Source of the DNA: Clitoria ternatea
Lineage: Eukaryota > Streptophyta > Magnoliopsida > Fabales > Fabaceae
DNA: 64,000 nucleotides
NCBI GenBank assembly: GCA_037962975.1
Contig: CM075675.1
Span: 9,620,001-9,684,000, forward strand
Reading direction: 5' to 3'
A program made the position numbers and the translations under genes. Position 1 is the first letter of the stretch. Every line of letters begins with the position of its first letter. The notes beneath the pieces are model-generated. The model ran no database searches, was not told where the DNA came from, and was given only the letters and a program-made list of their open reading frames with translations. Positions 35,340 to 46,838 of this stretch are shown here, piece after piece.

Positions 35340-36365
35340 AGGAAGTAATCACGGTTTTCACATATATATTAGGTAGCCCCAGAGTCTACCACCCATTTAC
35401 TCATATTAGCCACAATTAAGGCTTGAGAAACAACCATAGCAATTACATCATCGTCATCTCCTTCAACCAGATGAGCTTTTGGCTTAGGAGGAATATCGTT
35501 TCTCTTCCTATACCGACATAAGCATGGTGACTTGGCTTACCACAAACAAAGCAACTCTTTTTGAAGCCAGTGGGATCAAGTCTAGTAGGAAAATAATTAA
35601 AAGACTTTTTGTTATCATACCTCTTTTTGGGAGAGTTGTTGGTCTTGTTCCTAGCTTGCATCATATTTGCTCTAGTAGCCAATGCTCTACCTCTCGCCGC
35701 CTTTTCTTCTTTACAATTGCTGTCCTTAATAATAATATGGGTGACCAGTTCTGAAACGGAAAACTTACTCAATTTGTGTTTGAGTTGTTTGTAGTCCTTC
35801 CACAACTCAGGTAATTTTTCAATGAGGAAACTTGCAACTAATTCATCCAACATAGTAATGTTTTCTGACTTTAGGTCCTCCAACAACTTATGGTGCTCGT
35901 TAATTTGAATGTTGATATCCTTGTTGTCAGTCACTTCCCAACGGTAGAAGTTACCGACCATAAACTTTTATTTCCTAAATCCTCAGCAGTGTATTTTAAT
36001 TTAATCGAACCCTAAATTCCCTTTACTTCCTTGTAAGAACAATAGACATCAAAAAGTTCCTTAGACAATATACTAAGAATTGTGTGATGACATACCTTAT
36101 TAGCATTGACCCAATATTCAAGGTTGTTGGGATCGGTTAGCTTGTCATTGGTGAACGCAAACTTTACCCCATGCATGTCCAAAACGAAGAAGACTCATTC
36201 CTGTCAACAGCGGTAGTTTTGGCCTCTGAAGACTCCGATTTTGGAGACATCAGGAAAAGGTTTTGCAAAGGTGATAGGGGGCAACGACAGTGGAGTAGAG
36301 GCACCATTGTCATTGTTGGCAGCGTTGTTGCTGTTGGCAGTATTATCACTCTTAGCATTAGTCAT
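35340..36365 (-). pseudogene. copia gag and protease, frameshift and stops
   Basis: Gag starts at ATG 36365-36363 (MTNAKSDN). It has stops near codons 51 and 54 and another near 36018. The gag core (EYWVNANKV, then LPELWKDYKQLKHKLSKF) fits the copia Retrotran_gag/UBN2 family. The zinc knuckle CFVCGKPSHHA loses its last Cys to a small frameshift at about 35515. After it the frame recovers into KWVVDSGAT, the aspartic protease active site, near 35395. The sequence then breaks at 35290-35330, where a 30-bp word (ATTTAAAACTAACATGTCCT) is duplicated at an apparent internal deletion. Confidence 0.85.
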
Positions 36366-37010
36366 GGTAGACCTTTAAGATTGTTGTAAAAAAGTATGAC
36401 TGAGGCGTGTGGAATCACACTGATCTTAAGGATTTATGCACCAAAGGCGTGACCTCCCATGATATAGCAGCCCTTTTATGAATAAACAGGGAACATAACT
36501 CGGAAAATGTTAAGAGAGAAAATCGTGTAAACCGCAAAAGAAGAAGCAAATCAGAGTATGATTTTTATATAAAAGGAAATAATATAACAGAATTAATCAG
36601 TGATAAAATTTTAACTTGGAAATAAATCTGTCAATTAAACTCGTTAATGAGACGTTACAAAATATTTAAACAAGTATTAATCGGCATATTTAATTATGGT
36701 AACCGTATTAAATATTATTTTCCTTTTAAAATGTAAATTATAACGTCCCAAAATCAGATGCCCTAATTAATGGCTTTCATGGGTAGGCTTTTCAAATTTA
36801 AAATTTAAATTAATTAAAAAAGAATTTAAGTGATAAAAGGTATGCCGCATATCACCGTGCACACAGAGGGGCAAATCATCATATTTGTACATGAAACCGA
36901 TATTTCGGCCTAAACTCTTTTGCGTGTGAGTCCACCTATTTTTTGTCTTGTTTACCACCATAAATCCTATTTCTATATATAAAGCCTTAGAGGAGTTGAA
37001 AGCCAAGCAA
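36366..37010 (-). repeat. probable copia leader and 5' LTR, edges not defined
   Basis: Noncoding sequence upstream of the gag start. A minus-strand TTTTATATAAAAATC near 36570-36585 is a candidate LTR promoter. A second TATA-like run (CTATATATAAAG) is on the plus strand near 36974. I could not find the matching 3' LTR, so this is a positional inference. Confidence 0.4.
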
Positions 37011-39340
37011 TGTGGAACTAAAACACTTATGAAATATTAGCAAAATTTCTAACTAAAAATACGTAGGTTCCAACATCCTATTGATATTTGTGATGTGACT
37101 TAGCATTTTATCTTTATTAAAAGTTATGAGATTCTTTTAATGACCCCACATCAATCTAACTTTAAGGTTTAGATTTTCATCAGAATCGTCAGTTCCCTAT
37201 ATTTTTTAGAATGGACATCTTTTTTGTCATGTCTTGCTTTCATTCCCAAATTTTGTTTCATTTTCATTATTATTTATCAGAGACATTCCTTGCATGATAA
37301 TTTGATAATGATGGTATTGATTAGGAACTTTTGGTATTTACTAGACTTGATCTTCTCGAACTACAATCAGTTCATTATGATAATAAACCCATTCACTTTT
37401 CAAAGGACAAATGATATCAAGAGGTTTTAGAACTACACAAGTTGAAGTGACTTAGTTGCCCAAATTGTTTTATTTGTTTCATGAAGAGAATTAATTCCTC
37501 TTGTATAGAAGTTCTAATGGTTTTGGATCATCTTTGGAGAAATTTGTTAATATGGTGTATGATCGTTAAATTCTCACTTGATTGAGTATACAACCATTTA
37601 GTTTGTAGACCCTCTAGAAATATGAATGATAAAGAATAAGCGCTATAAAATTATAACTCTGAACCATAATTTTTTTTAACATTTGATTTCAGCTTCTAAA
37701 TTTTTAATCCATTCATTAATAGGTTGGTACCAAGTCATGAAATTCCAAAGTAGAGAGTTTTTATTATTAGGACTTTGCAAGAACTTCAACATTATCCATG
37801 TTAGGAACAAGATAGGATAATATAGAGCAATGTGACTATTCAGAAAAAGGTGTCCTTCACCTCTGTTGAAGTTACTAAAGCCTTAAAAGATCAGTTATTC
37901 ATGCTGGATTTGGAAGCCATTGGAACTCTAGAGGCTGAACAATTGAAAGTCTCAAAGGTTCTAAGGAGGAACCTCTTTACTTTGCTACCCAGATATATAG
38001 TCAAACCTTAAAAACCATCAAGATAGTGTCAAACAAGACTCCTCTTTCCATGCCCTACAAGACAAAGGACAAGGGAAAAGCCAAGAAGGTCTATCAAAGA
38101 AGGCATCCACCCTTATGGTACATGACTCTTGAGTAACAAGCTACCATAATCAGACGCGGTAGCATGACCGCTAAACAATTTTTCAGAAGACAAATGAGCT
38201 ACAACGAAGAATGGATGAAGGATCCAATTCTAGTCTGTTTGAAGAAGAGAAGGAAGACACCTGAGATGAAAGCTAGGTCCATAGAAACTCCTATCAGAGC
38301 CATTATACCCTTAACTACCCTCTCCCCTACGTCATTTATGGACAATCTAAACCTCCAATGGCAGTCAGACGTTATCATCTGGTATCCATGTCTTCTTTTT
38401 ATGTCTTTGAACCCTTTGTCGTCTATACTTATAGTGTCATTTTCTTTTTTTTCCTGATTGGTTTTTTGACATCTTTTGCAAGTTTTTCTTTGATACCCCT
38501 GAACCTACACCCCTAATTATCCCTTTCTTCCGTCATTCTTTCATTTGATCCTATATTCCCATTACCCTCACCTATTGTCTTCCCCTTATAACCTATAGTT
38601 CTACACTTCATCATCATGGTGTTAAACACTATGTCCCCCCTTGTATTCGTTATCCTGGACATCTTCCTCTTACTCATACATCGACTCCTCTTTCCGCCCC
38701 TGAGTTGAATAAACTTCAATGAAATCAGATTATGATCTCAGCATAGTAAGCTGAAGTTGGAGAGGATGTCACCAACCTTAGATAGGGTGTGTAGATATTA
38801 ATTCAACAAAGGATGGCTTCTCTTTGTGATGATTTGCTTGCTTTTCTCACCAACTTCTTTCCATACTAGTAGATGTGTCTTGAAGCAATGCCAAAAAGAC
38901 CTTTTTTCTGGTGACAAAAAGGGAGAACATTTTGCATGTTTTACTTTAATTTATGCATAGTTTAATATTCCCAATGTACTCTTTTGAAGTTTCTTGGACA
39001 CATTTAATGATTATATCTTTTGACGTAGGACTTATATTAACTACTATACTTGAATAAGCTTAAACTGCTTTGATTAAATATACTTTCAAGTTTTGCATGA
39101 TGTCTAGGCCGTTTGAACTCTAATATTAAACACTATAACATTTTTTTCCTAGCCATATACTTGCTCAAATTAAGAGGTACATGTATCCAGCTTAAAAGAA
39201 GTATCTTAGACAATATGCTTAAATGCATGAAATCAGGGCTAGTATATTTTTTTAACTTGCCCTTTTTTCTTTTTCAATATTTGTTTATGGTTATAAATCA
39301 AAATAATTTAATGTTTGTCATCAATTGAAAGTAGGGAGAA
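37011..39340 (+). other. remnant interior of a Sirevirus-like element, largely unassigned
   Basis: Assigned only by position, because it runs directly into a plus-strand LTR at 39341 through a polypurine stretch (GAAAGTAGGGAGAA) and a GGTGACAAAAAGGGAGAA word near 38910 typical of the 3' end of Sirevirus-like copia elements. 37840-38450 has broken coding texture (for example SFTSVEVTKALKDQL) that I cannot place with confidence. No RT, integrase or gag motif was recognised. Confidence 0.35.
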
Positions 39341-39812
39341 TGTTAAGTCTTGAAAGAACATATGAGATTCTAAAGACCCTTTAAAAGTTTTGATTATGAT
39401 AAAAACATTACATTATATGTTTGACTAATGTTTCAAGGTTGTCTAAGGTTAATATGTAGCAAATACAAGCCACAAATCAAGAAACAAAAAGTTTTAAAAA
39501 GTTGTCAGAAGGTTTATAGAGCTTAGACACCCTAGACATTTAACTTAGTTAACCTACAAAGAAGATAATAAATACAAGCCACAAGTCAAAGTTCATGCTT
39601 CGGTGCTATACTCATTCTAACCTTAAGCATGACTATCCATCCAATCAAAGCATCAAAAGGACCACCTAAGCGAAAGGAGAATTCTTCTTATTATCAAAAA
39701 GGAAAGTCAGACATTACAAATATGTTTTACAAGTCATCTTAAAAGGCTTTATCTAGATGTCATGTTGCCCTTGGATAAAGGCACTCTATCTCTCAACCTC
39801 TCTCTAAGAAGC

Positions 39813-39822
39813 CTATATAAAG
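39813..39822 (+). promoter_or_regulatory. TATA box of Sirevirus-like LTR A
   Basis: CTATATAAAG in the middle of LTR A. The matching position in LTR B reads CTATACAAAG, so the site is partly lost there. Confidence 0.6.
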
Positions 39823-39879
39823 AAGCTTATTGAAGAATACAAACATTGGAATAAAAAAACGTCGCCTGAAGTAGAAAAA

Positions 39880-40370
39880 TCATGGTCTTACGTGTAGGCC
39901 ATAGTTTGGTCACAGTTTGATTGTTGTGGTGTATGTGAAGGTGGCCTTTGATAATAGGCTATAAGTTTTTTCTCTTGGGCCACACTATCAAGAAAACCGT
40001 AGCCTTAGGCTATGGAAGAGACCGTGGTTTCTTCACTTGATCTGAAGCCACAATTTAACATATTAAGTTTAGGCCATAGTTTTCAAAATATAGGTTCACA
40101 TCCTATGTAATGGTTTACTAAACTTGATATTAGGCCATGATTTTTTGTTTGAAATTAGGTCATGGTTATGTAAGTCTATCCAGAAGTTAAGGCCATAGTT
40201 TATGCATGGATTTTAGACCACATTTTTAAAACTAGTTCACCCACGACTCCAAAAGTGTGGCCATAAACTTATGATCACAATTTTAATGTTTCTTTAGGCC
40301 GCGCTTTTTTATTTCAATATACATCATGCATCTGAAAAATGTGGCCCTATGTTTAGGCCACAACGAAACC
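39880..40370. repeat. AGGCCATAGTTT dispersed inverted and direct repeats
   Basis: At least ten variants of (T)AGGCCATRRTTT or its complement in 490 bp, spaced 30-60 bp apart. From 40371 to 40934 the sequence is AT-rich with a TCATCTTC run near 40665-40760 and no gene. Confidence 0.65.
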
Positions 40371-40939
40371 CCTAAATTTACTTTTACATTTATGAGGCAA
40401 TTTAGAAAATATAGCCAATTATATATTAAGCTATTTTTTTAGTATTTACTTTATTTAAATAATAAATTTAAAAGTATAATTGTATATATTAAACCACTAA
40501 TTCAAAATTTCATAGTTAACAACACAATAGTCTAAAGGTACCATTTAATACAAAAAAAATATATATTAATGTGAAGGTACCATAACAAATAGATTCATGC
40601 TTAAAATAAACACCAAGATTTTATTACATAATTTTTTCTCTCCATCCATAACAAACATATCCTTCATCTTTCTTTATCTTCATCTTCATCTTAAATACAT
40701 TCAGCAGCATGTTCTTCCTCATCTTCAATACCTTGAGCAATATGTTCTTCCTCTTCATCCTATAATTATTAATCCTAAAGATCTTTACCCAAAATGAAAT
40801 TAAATTAAATTATAATAATCAAACAATTAATTATAAATTAGTTATACAAGTCTATGAGGACATTAAGCTTTTAATATAAAGTGAAAATTAAGACAAGGAC
40901 TACAAAATTACACCATTCCCCCTCAATCCCACCCAATTG

Positions 40940-42723
40940 TGACAGGGCTCGCAAGCGCACGGGTTATGTCGCGTAATATAAAAGATTATCGTTCTCCACA
41001 GGGACTGTGTTCAAAGTACCAGCATATTGAAATTTAATTATCCACACAATTAATTTTTAAGGTTTTTATAAAATAAAGCACAAATTAAAGTTGCACAGAA
41101 TACGAATAAAAATAAAAATAAAATTTACTTGACACTAAAAAATCAGAGTTGAGAGTATCTTGGGATTTTGGGGGATTACGACTCTATTTTATGTTTAATG
41201 AATTTTAACTTTTCATAAATAAGAATCGAATTAAGTTTTCCAAGGCGAATTTTCCAAAAGCTAATTAATATGTTCCTCTCGGAATCCTATTAATGTACCT
41301 AACCTATGGAAAGCGCTGCTTAATCCTCAGAAAGGCCCATTATCGTTTTATGAAAATCCCTTTTATTTCCTCAAAAGAATTTTGATTACTTTCACGGTTT
41401 TACCGAGGTCACATAAAGTATTTCAAAAATCTTAGGTTTAGTCAAAGCTTTCTGGTAAAAATAAATCTCTCGATTCTATTTATTACCTAAACTTACTAAT
41501 ATACCCGCAAGTACACAGTTTTATCATTTAGGTTCTTGTTAGGAATTACTAAAAGCATTAAGCATAATTGAACTAAATGGAAAACAGAAATTTATTTAAT
41601 TCCAAGTCAAAATAACATTAAAATAAAATATTATCATACCCCCTTTATCCCAAGATAATTAATTTAGCTACTCATGAAAGGATTCAAATTCATACACATG
41701 ATGGAAAAATAAAACATACAAGACATGGTAAAAAATAAAGACTTACGGGTTTCTCCAAAAGCTCAGAATAATTTACCACTGTATTTCCTTGTTGCAATAT
41801 TCCTCCACCAATTACAAATTGGAACACTCAATTTCACAATCCTCACAACTCTTACACAAAATAAAAGAAAGAAAAAGAAAATAAAACAGAGAAAGAAAAT
41901 AAAACAGAGAAAGAAAACGAAAGAGAAAGAAAAGAAAAGGAATGAAGCTGATGAAGAATGGGATTCTGATCTGGATGCTTTCTCTGCTTGGATTGCTTCT
42001 CCTTTTATAGGCGAAGGAAGGGAGGAAGCCAGCTAAGAAAACGCGTTGCAAGTTGGAAACTTTCGGTGCATGTGATTTCCAGCTGTTCCAGTTGTCTCCA
42101 ATTTGCGTATTTTTGTTGTTTCCAATAATTCGGCGCATGATTTCACTGATGAATCGATTCCTCCAGTTGATTTTTGCCTTCAAAACAGCGTGTGAATCGA
42201 TTCCTAAAGGTGGGAATCGATTCCCAGCATGATGAATCGATTCCTGGCCTTCATGAATCGATTCCCAGCCTTCCAAACATCAATGAATCGATTCCTATAA
42301 GGGGGGAATCGATTCCCAGCCCTATGAATCGATTCCCAACAGCCTTGAATCGATTCCTAGCCTATGTTTCACATGGGAATCGATTCCTGTAAGGGTGAAT
42401 CGATTCCTACCCTTTCCTGGAAGTGTTTTCTTGCATTTTTGAGGCGTTTTGGACAGTATAGCTCATGGTTCTTGATTGTTTTCATCCTTTGACACTTTGA
42501 TCATCTTTTTGGGTTCTTGAATCCATTTTCCATTTATATTCATTCATTCTTAAAATGGATCATCAATAATTCCAAATCTATTAATTTCTGCAAAATAAAA
42601 GTACCCGAGTAGAATACAGTGGAAAGAAAGCAAAAATCACAATAAATAAAGGAAATACAGTGCATAATGATTAAAATCCTAAGTAAACTAAATCTAATTT
42701 ATTATGTTATAAAACACTTATCA
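40940..42723 (-). repeat. 3' LTR of the Athila-like element, 1784 bp
   Basis: Starts TGACAGGGCTCGCAAG and ends CACTTATCA on the plus strand. By eye it differs from the other LTR by roughly eight substitutions and three 1-bp indels. It contains the GAATCGATTC array and an AAAGAAAATAAAACAGAG purine-rich run at 41860-41940. Confidence 0.96.
42151..42407. repeat. array of 11 GAATCGATTC palindromes in the left LTR
   Basis: Eleven copies of the 10-bp palindrome GAATCGATTC, each followed by C, at irregular spacings of about 16-34 bp, with spacers such as CCAGCCTT and CTATAAGGGG. In most copies the flanks extend the palindrome (TGAATCGATTCC or GGGAATCGATTCCC). Confidence 0.97.
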
Positions 42724-44048
42724 AAATACCCCAAACCAAAACATTGCTTGTCCTCAAGCAATCACCATATTCACAAGATAAAATACAGAAAACACTAAGC
42801 TTAATAAACTAAAGAATCCAAAATAGAGAAACAGATTTATTCAAATGCCAATTTTTATTTACTTATGTGAATCAAATTTCAATGTCAAGACTTGAGATAC
42901 TCTTCTCACAATTTTCACTCAAGTGTTTCAAGGTTTGTGTATCTCTCAAATCATCATAGTCAAAAAATATTACCATAAGCTTGTTAATAAACCAGAAACT
43001 CCACAGTTTAAATAGAAAATATGTCAAAGTCTAAAGGTCTTTCAAAGGTTGTAATGTGGCCTTGGGTTGTATTGTCAAGGTAGGAATTTCAAGAAAAATG
43101 GAATACAAAAGGGCTTTAATAGTCATGAATGATTCAAATCACCATTATAAATTTAACAGAGCAAATTTTTGAACTTTTATGGACTTTTTTGGAATTCATT
43201 CAATATCATCCTTTTGATTTTCTTTTTCTTTTTCTTGCTTTTCTTTGCATCCAATACCATATTTTTCTTAAGTCCTATTTTATTTCTTTGCTCCACTAAA
43301 TTTCCAACTTTTTCACCATTTAAGAGAATATTAGTCAATGAAAGGTTTCAAAGAAAAAATTTTCGCTTTTAGGCTCAAAAGGGGCAACTAGGGGTCAAAT
43401 TATACAAAATTCTGAGGCTTAGAATAAGACCTAATTGTGCCTTTATCATCCTAAGACATATAATCAAAAACCATTTTGAATCGGTTGAAAAACAAGTTCT
43501 AGAATATTAAAGACTATGAGATTCACTCAATCAAGAAAATATGGATTTTGAAAATTTGTTTGATAAACAACCCATTTTGGCTCAAGTCTAACCATGGAAA
43601 GTCTTTTCAAAGAAAATTTTAATCACATAAGGTTCATTTAAGCATTTATTTGGCATTTTAAACAATCAAATTTTAAAAATTTTACTCAAAATTTTGGGAT
43701 CCTTAGATACTTTAGCCTTGTATTCAAAGTAAATTTATCATGCAATAATGGTAAATTACAAGATTACAAACAAATCAAGGAAAACACACATGCAAAATAA
43801 AATAACAACCACACAACGTAAATAAAACAGTTAAGTTTTCTTACCTACCACCCCAAACCAGAATTTGACATTGTCCTCAATGTTAAAATGGATGATAAAA
43901 GGATAAGAAAACTTACCTGGAATAACCCCAAACCAGCATCTGACATAGTTGGTTTTTTTTTTATTTAAAAAATAAAAATAAAGACATGGGGTTACCTCCC
44001 CACAAATGCTAAGTTTTAAGTCTTCAGCCAGACTTTTGTAAACCAGTT

Positions 44049-44894
44049 TCAGCTATACAATTCATACCTGAACACAGGTTTTAATGGTCTGAATTCTACC
44101 TTAGGGATCAGTTCTCTTTTAGCCAAAAAATCACACAAGTGTGTTTTTGAAATGCCTGAAAAGTCATAAGATAAAACAGATTCAAGTGGATCAAGAGGGA
44201 GGTTTTGGATTGCCTCTTTCTCTACCACTTGGTCAATAAAATCTATTTCAAGCACAACAAAGTTAACAGGTATGTAAAAATTTCCTACCTTGATAGGAAT
44301 AACCTCTAGAATACCTGGATTTTGAAGCTTGGGCATTACCTTCTTTTGGATCATTGTACTGCTCTCCTCAATTATCGGATGAGATAGAGACTCATCAAAT
44401 TTCTTCTCTTCCTTAGCTTCTTCTTTTGTTATGCCAACTGGATCATCATAATGAGTACCACTCCTAAGAGCGATATCCATGGTGTGGTTAGATGGTCCCA
44501 CCTCAGATTTTACAGGAAATGTTTCTGGTGTTCTCATAGGAAAAGAGGTCTGTTGGGCAATTTGATTCTCTAAAATTTTGTTATGGGTGGCCAGAGAGTC
44601 CACCTTTGAAGCTAAGGTTTTTATGGCATTTGAGAACTCTTCATTTCGTTTTTCTTGGGTGCTTACAAAATTTTCCATCAGTATTTCAAGTTTGGATTTT
44701 TGTTGAGGATAGTTTTGGAATACTGGTAAGCTTCTAAAATCACTGCTATGGTTATAATTCCCAATAGCATCCAACTGATGAAATTTTTGTTCATGGTGGT
44801 TTAAGGATATTGCAAAATAGCAATTTATAGCAGCATGTCCTGAATCACCACAAATACAACAATAAAGGTCAGTAGCACCTGTTAAGAATTCCAT
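44049..44894 (-). CDS. gag/protease-derived protein of the Athila-like element
   Basis: A 281-residue intact frame. A single CCHC-like zinc motif (CCICGDSGHAAINC) sits near residue 13. A helical Gln/Asn-rich middle (ILENQIAQQ) leads to the segment ALRSGTHYDDP seen in Athila and Tat gag proteins. Residues 190-235 resemble the C-terminal half of the aspartic protease (IKVGNFYIPVNFVVLEIDF), but the DSG active site region is missing, and the end (PKVEFRPLKP) resembles the entry to RT. It therefore looks like an internally deleted gag-pol whose frame stayed open. The true start may be further upstream. The interval 42724-44048 downstream is noncoding, AT-rich sequence. Confidence 0.75.
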   Translation of the reverse strand: MEFLTGATDLYCCICGDSGHAAINCYFAISLNHHEQKFHQLDAIGNYNHSSDFRSLPVFQNYPQQKSKLEILMENFVSTQEKRNEEFSNAIKTLASKVDSLATHNKILENQIAQQTSFPMRTPETFPVKSEVGPSNHTMDIALRSGTHYDDPVGITKEEAKEEKKFDESLSHPIIEESSTMIQKKVMPKLQNPGILEVIPIKVGNFYIPVNFVVLEIDFIDQVVEKEAIQNLPLDPLESVLSYDFSGISKTHLCDFLAKRELIPKVEFRPLKPVFRYELYS

Positions 44895-45026
44895 AACAGA
44901 CCAAGATCAAGGGTGATCTTTGAAAATAAAAATAAAAATAAATAACTAAAAACAAACTAAAAATAAAAATATTAACAAGTATGATCTAATCGAATTTCAA
45001 TATTGCCGATATTTGAGGGACAACAG

Positions 45027-45044
45027 TCCCCGGTAACGGCGCCA
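45027..45044 (-). other. primer binding site, tRNA-Asp type
   Basis: Minus-strand TGGCGCCGTTACCGGGGA lies a few bases inside the 5' LTR. It complements the 3' end of plant tRNA-Asp (GUC) with one mismatch (A for G at the GTTGCC position), a usage seen in Athila-type elements. Confidence 0.85.
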
Positions 45045-45050
45045 AAAACT

Positions 45051-46833
45051 TGACAGGGCCCGCAAGCGCACGGGTTATGTCGCGTAATATAAAAGATTAT
45101 CATTCTCCACAGGGACTGTGTTCAAAGTACCAGCATATTGAAATTTAATTATCCACACAATTAATTTTTAAGGTTTTTATAAAATAAAGCACAAATTAAA
45201 GTTGCACAGAATACGAATAAAAATAAAAATAAAATTTACTTGACACTAAAAAATCAGAGTTGAGAGTATCTTGGGATTTTGGGGGATTACGACTCTATTT
45301 TATGTTTAATGAATTTTAACTTTTCATAAATAAGAATCGAATTAAGTTTTCCAAGGCGAATTTTCCAAAAGCTAATTAATATGTTCCTCTCGGAATCCTA
45401 TTAATGTACCTAACCTATGGAAAGCGCTGCTTAATCCTCAGAAAGGCCCATTATCGTTTTATGAAAATCCCTTTTATTTCCTCAAAAGAATTTTGATTAC
45501 TTTCACGGTTTTACCGAGGTCACATAAAGTATTTCAAAAATCTTAGGTTTAGTTCAAAGCTTTCTGGTAAAAATAAATCTCTCGATTCTATTTATTACCT
45601 AAACTTACTAATATACCCGCAAGTACACAGTTTTATCATTTAGGTTCTTGTTAGGAATTACTAAAAGCATTAAGCATAATTGAACTAAATGGAAAACAGA
45701 AATTTATTTAATTCCAAGTCAAAATAACATTAAAATAAAATATTATCATACCCCCTTTATCCCAAGATAATTAATTTAGCTACTCATGAAAGGATTCAAA
45801 TTCATACACATGATGGAAAAATAAAACATACAAAACATGGTAAAAAATAAAGACTTACGGGTTTCTCCAAAAGCTCAGAATAATTTACCACTGTATTTCC
45901 TTGTTGCAATATTCCTCCACCAATTACAAATTGGAACACTCAATTTCACAATCCTCACAACTCTTACACAAAATAAAAGAAAGAAAAAGAAAATAAAAAG
46001 AGAAAGAAAATAAAAAGAGAAAGAAAACGAAAGAGAAAGAAAAGAAAAGGAATGAAGCTGATGAAGAATGGGATTCTGATCTGGATGCTTTCTCTGCTTG
46101 GATTGCTTCTCCTTTTATAGGCGAAGGAAGGGAGGAAGCCAGCTAAGAAAACGCGTTGCAAGTTGGAAACTTTTGGTGCATGTGATTTCCAGCTGTTCCA
46201 GTTGTCTCCAATTTGCGTATTTTTGTTGTTTCCAATAATTCGGCGCATGATTTCACTGATGAATCGATTCCTCCAGTTGATTTTTGCCTTCAAAACAGCG
46301 TGTGAATCGATTCCTAAAGGTGGGAATCGATTCCCAGCATGATGAATCGATTCCTGGCCTTCATGAATCGATTCCCAGCCTTCCAAACATCAATGAATCG
46401 ATTCCTATAAGGGGGGAATCGATTCCCAGCCCTATGAATCGATTCCCAACAGCCTTGAATCGATTCCTAGCCTATGTTTCACATGGGAATCGATTCCTGT
46501 AAGGGTGAATCGATTCCTACCCTTTCCTGGAAGTGTTTTCTTGCATTTTTGAGGCGTTTTGGACAGTATAGCTCATGGTTCTTGATTGTTTTCATCCTTT
46601 GACACTTTGATCATCTTTTTAGGTTCTTGAATCCATTTTCCATTTATATTCATTCATTCTTAAAATGGATCATCAATAATTCTAAATCTATTAATTTCTG
46701 CAAAATAAAAGTACCCGAGTAGAATACAGTGGAAAGAAAGCAAAAATCACAATAAATAAAGGAAATACAGTGCATAATGATTAAAATCCTAAGTAAGCTA
46801 AATCTAATTTATTATGTTATAAAACACTTATCA
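45051..46833 (-). repeat. 5' LTR of the Athila-like element, 1783 bp
   Basis: Direct repeat partner of 40940-42723. Runs TGACAGGGCCCGC to CACTTATCA on the plus strand and is followed directly by the AATTG target copy. Confidence 0.96.
46261..46517. repeat. array of 11 GAATCGATTC palindromes in the right LTR
   Basis: Identical in unit order and spacing to the left LTR array, as expected when both LTRs are copied from one template at insertion. Confidence 0.97.
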
Positions 46834-46838
46834 AATTG

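Larger units (their letters stand above)
17466..37010 (-). mobile_element. Ty1/copia element, decayed, split by CACTA-2
   Basis: Minus-strand copia order gag (36365 down), protease, integrase (to 34442), then after CACTA-2 the end of integrase, RT remnants and RNase H (stop at 17934). The edges are not fixed: the low side abuts the gypsy LTR at 17465, so the rest of the 3' end may lie outside the window. The 5' LTR is estimated at about 36420-37010 from a minus-strand TATA-like run near 36570 and the lack of coding above the gag ATG; no clear primer site was found. The 17466-17933 stretch is 3' noncoding sequence with no recognised LTR edge. Confidence 0.8.
40940..46833 (-). mobile_element. 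non-autonomous Athila-like LTR retrotransposon, 5894 bp, young
   Basis: Two nearly identical LTRs (40940-42723 and 45051-46833) flank a 2.3-kb interior, and AATTG occurs on both outer sides (40935-40939 and 46834-46838). A primer site for tRNA-Asp next to the right LTR shows that the element reads on the minus strand. A purine-rich tract, GGTTTGGGGTATTT on the minus strand, adjoins the left LTR. The interior has only a gag/protease-like frame; RT, RNase H and integrase are absent, so movement would need proteins from a related full element. Confidence 0.95.

Noticed and set aside
39973..39990. CACTATCAAGAAAACC as the left end of a CACTA element with CACTATTTTG (reverse) near 47353 as its right end
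   Set aside because: Flanking triplets do not match and the GGCCATAG repeats begin about 80 bp further left, so this is not the true end.
41725..42036. Lys-rich 103-codon frame in the LTR
   Set aside because: Produced by the AAAGAAAATAAAA purine run; it shifts frame between the two LTR copies because of 1-bp indels.
42174..42392. Open frame of 72 codons across the GAATCGATTC array, also at 46284-46502
   Set aside because: The repeated peptide (NRFL, ESIP) is only the translation of the palindrome array in two frames, and the frame lies inside both LTRs. Not a gene.
42151..42407. Regular repeats that might suggest a CRISPR array
   Set aside because: The repeat is 10 bp, palindromic, irregularly spaced, and sits in a eukaryotic LTR. 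No cas genes, and the host is a plant.
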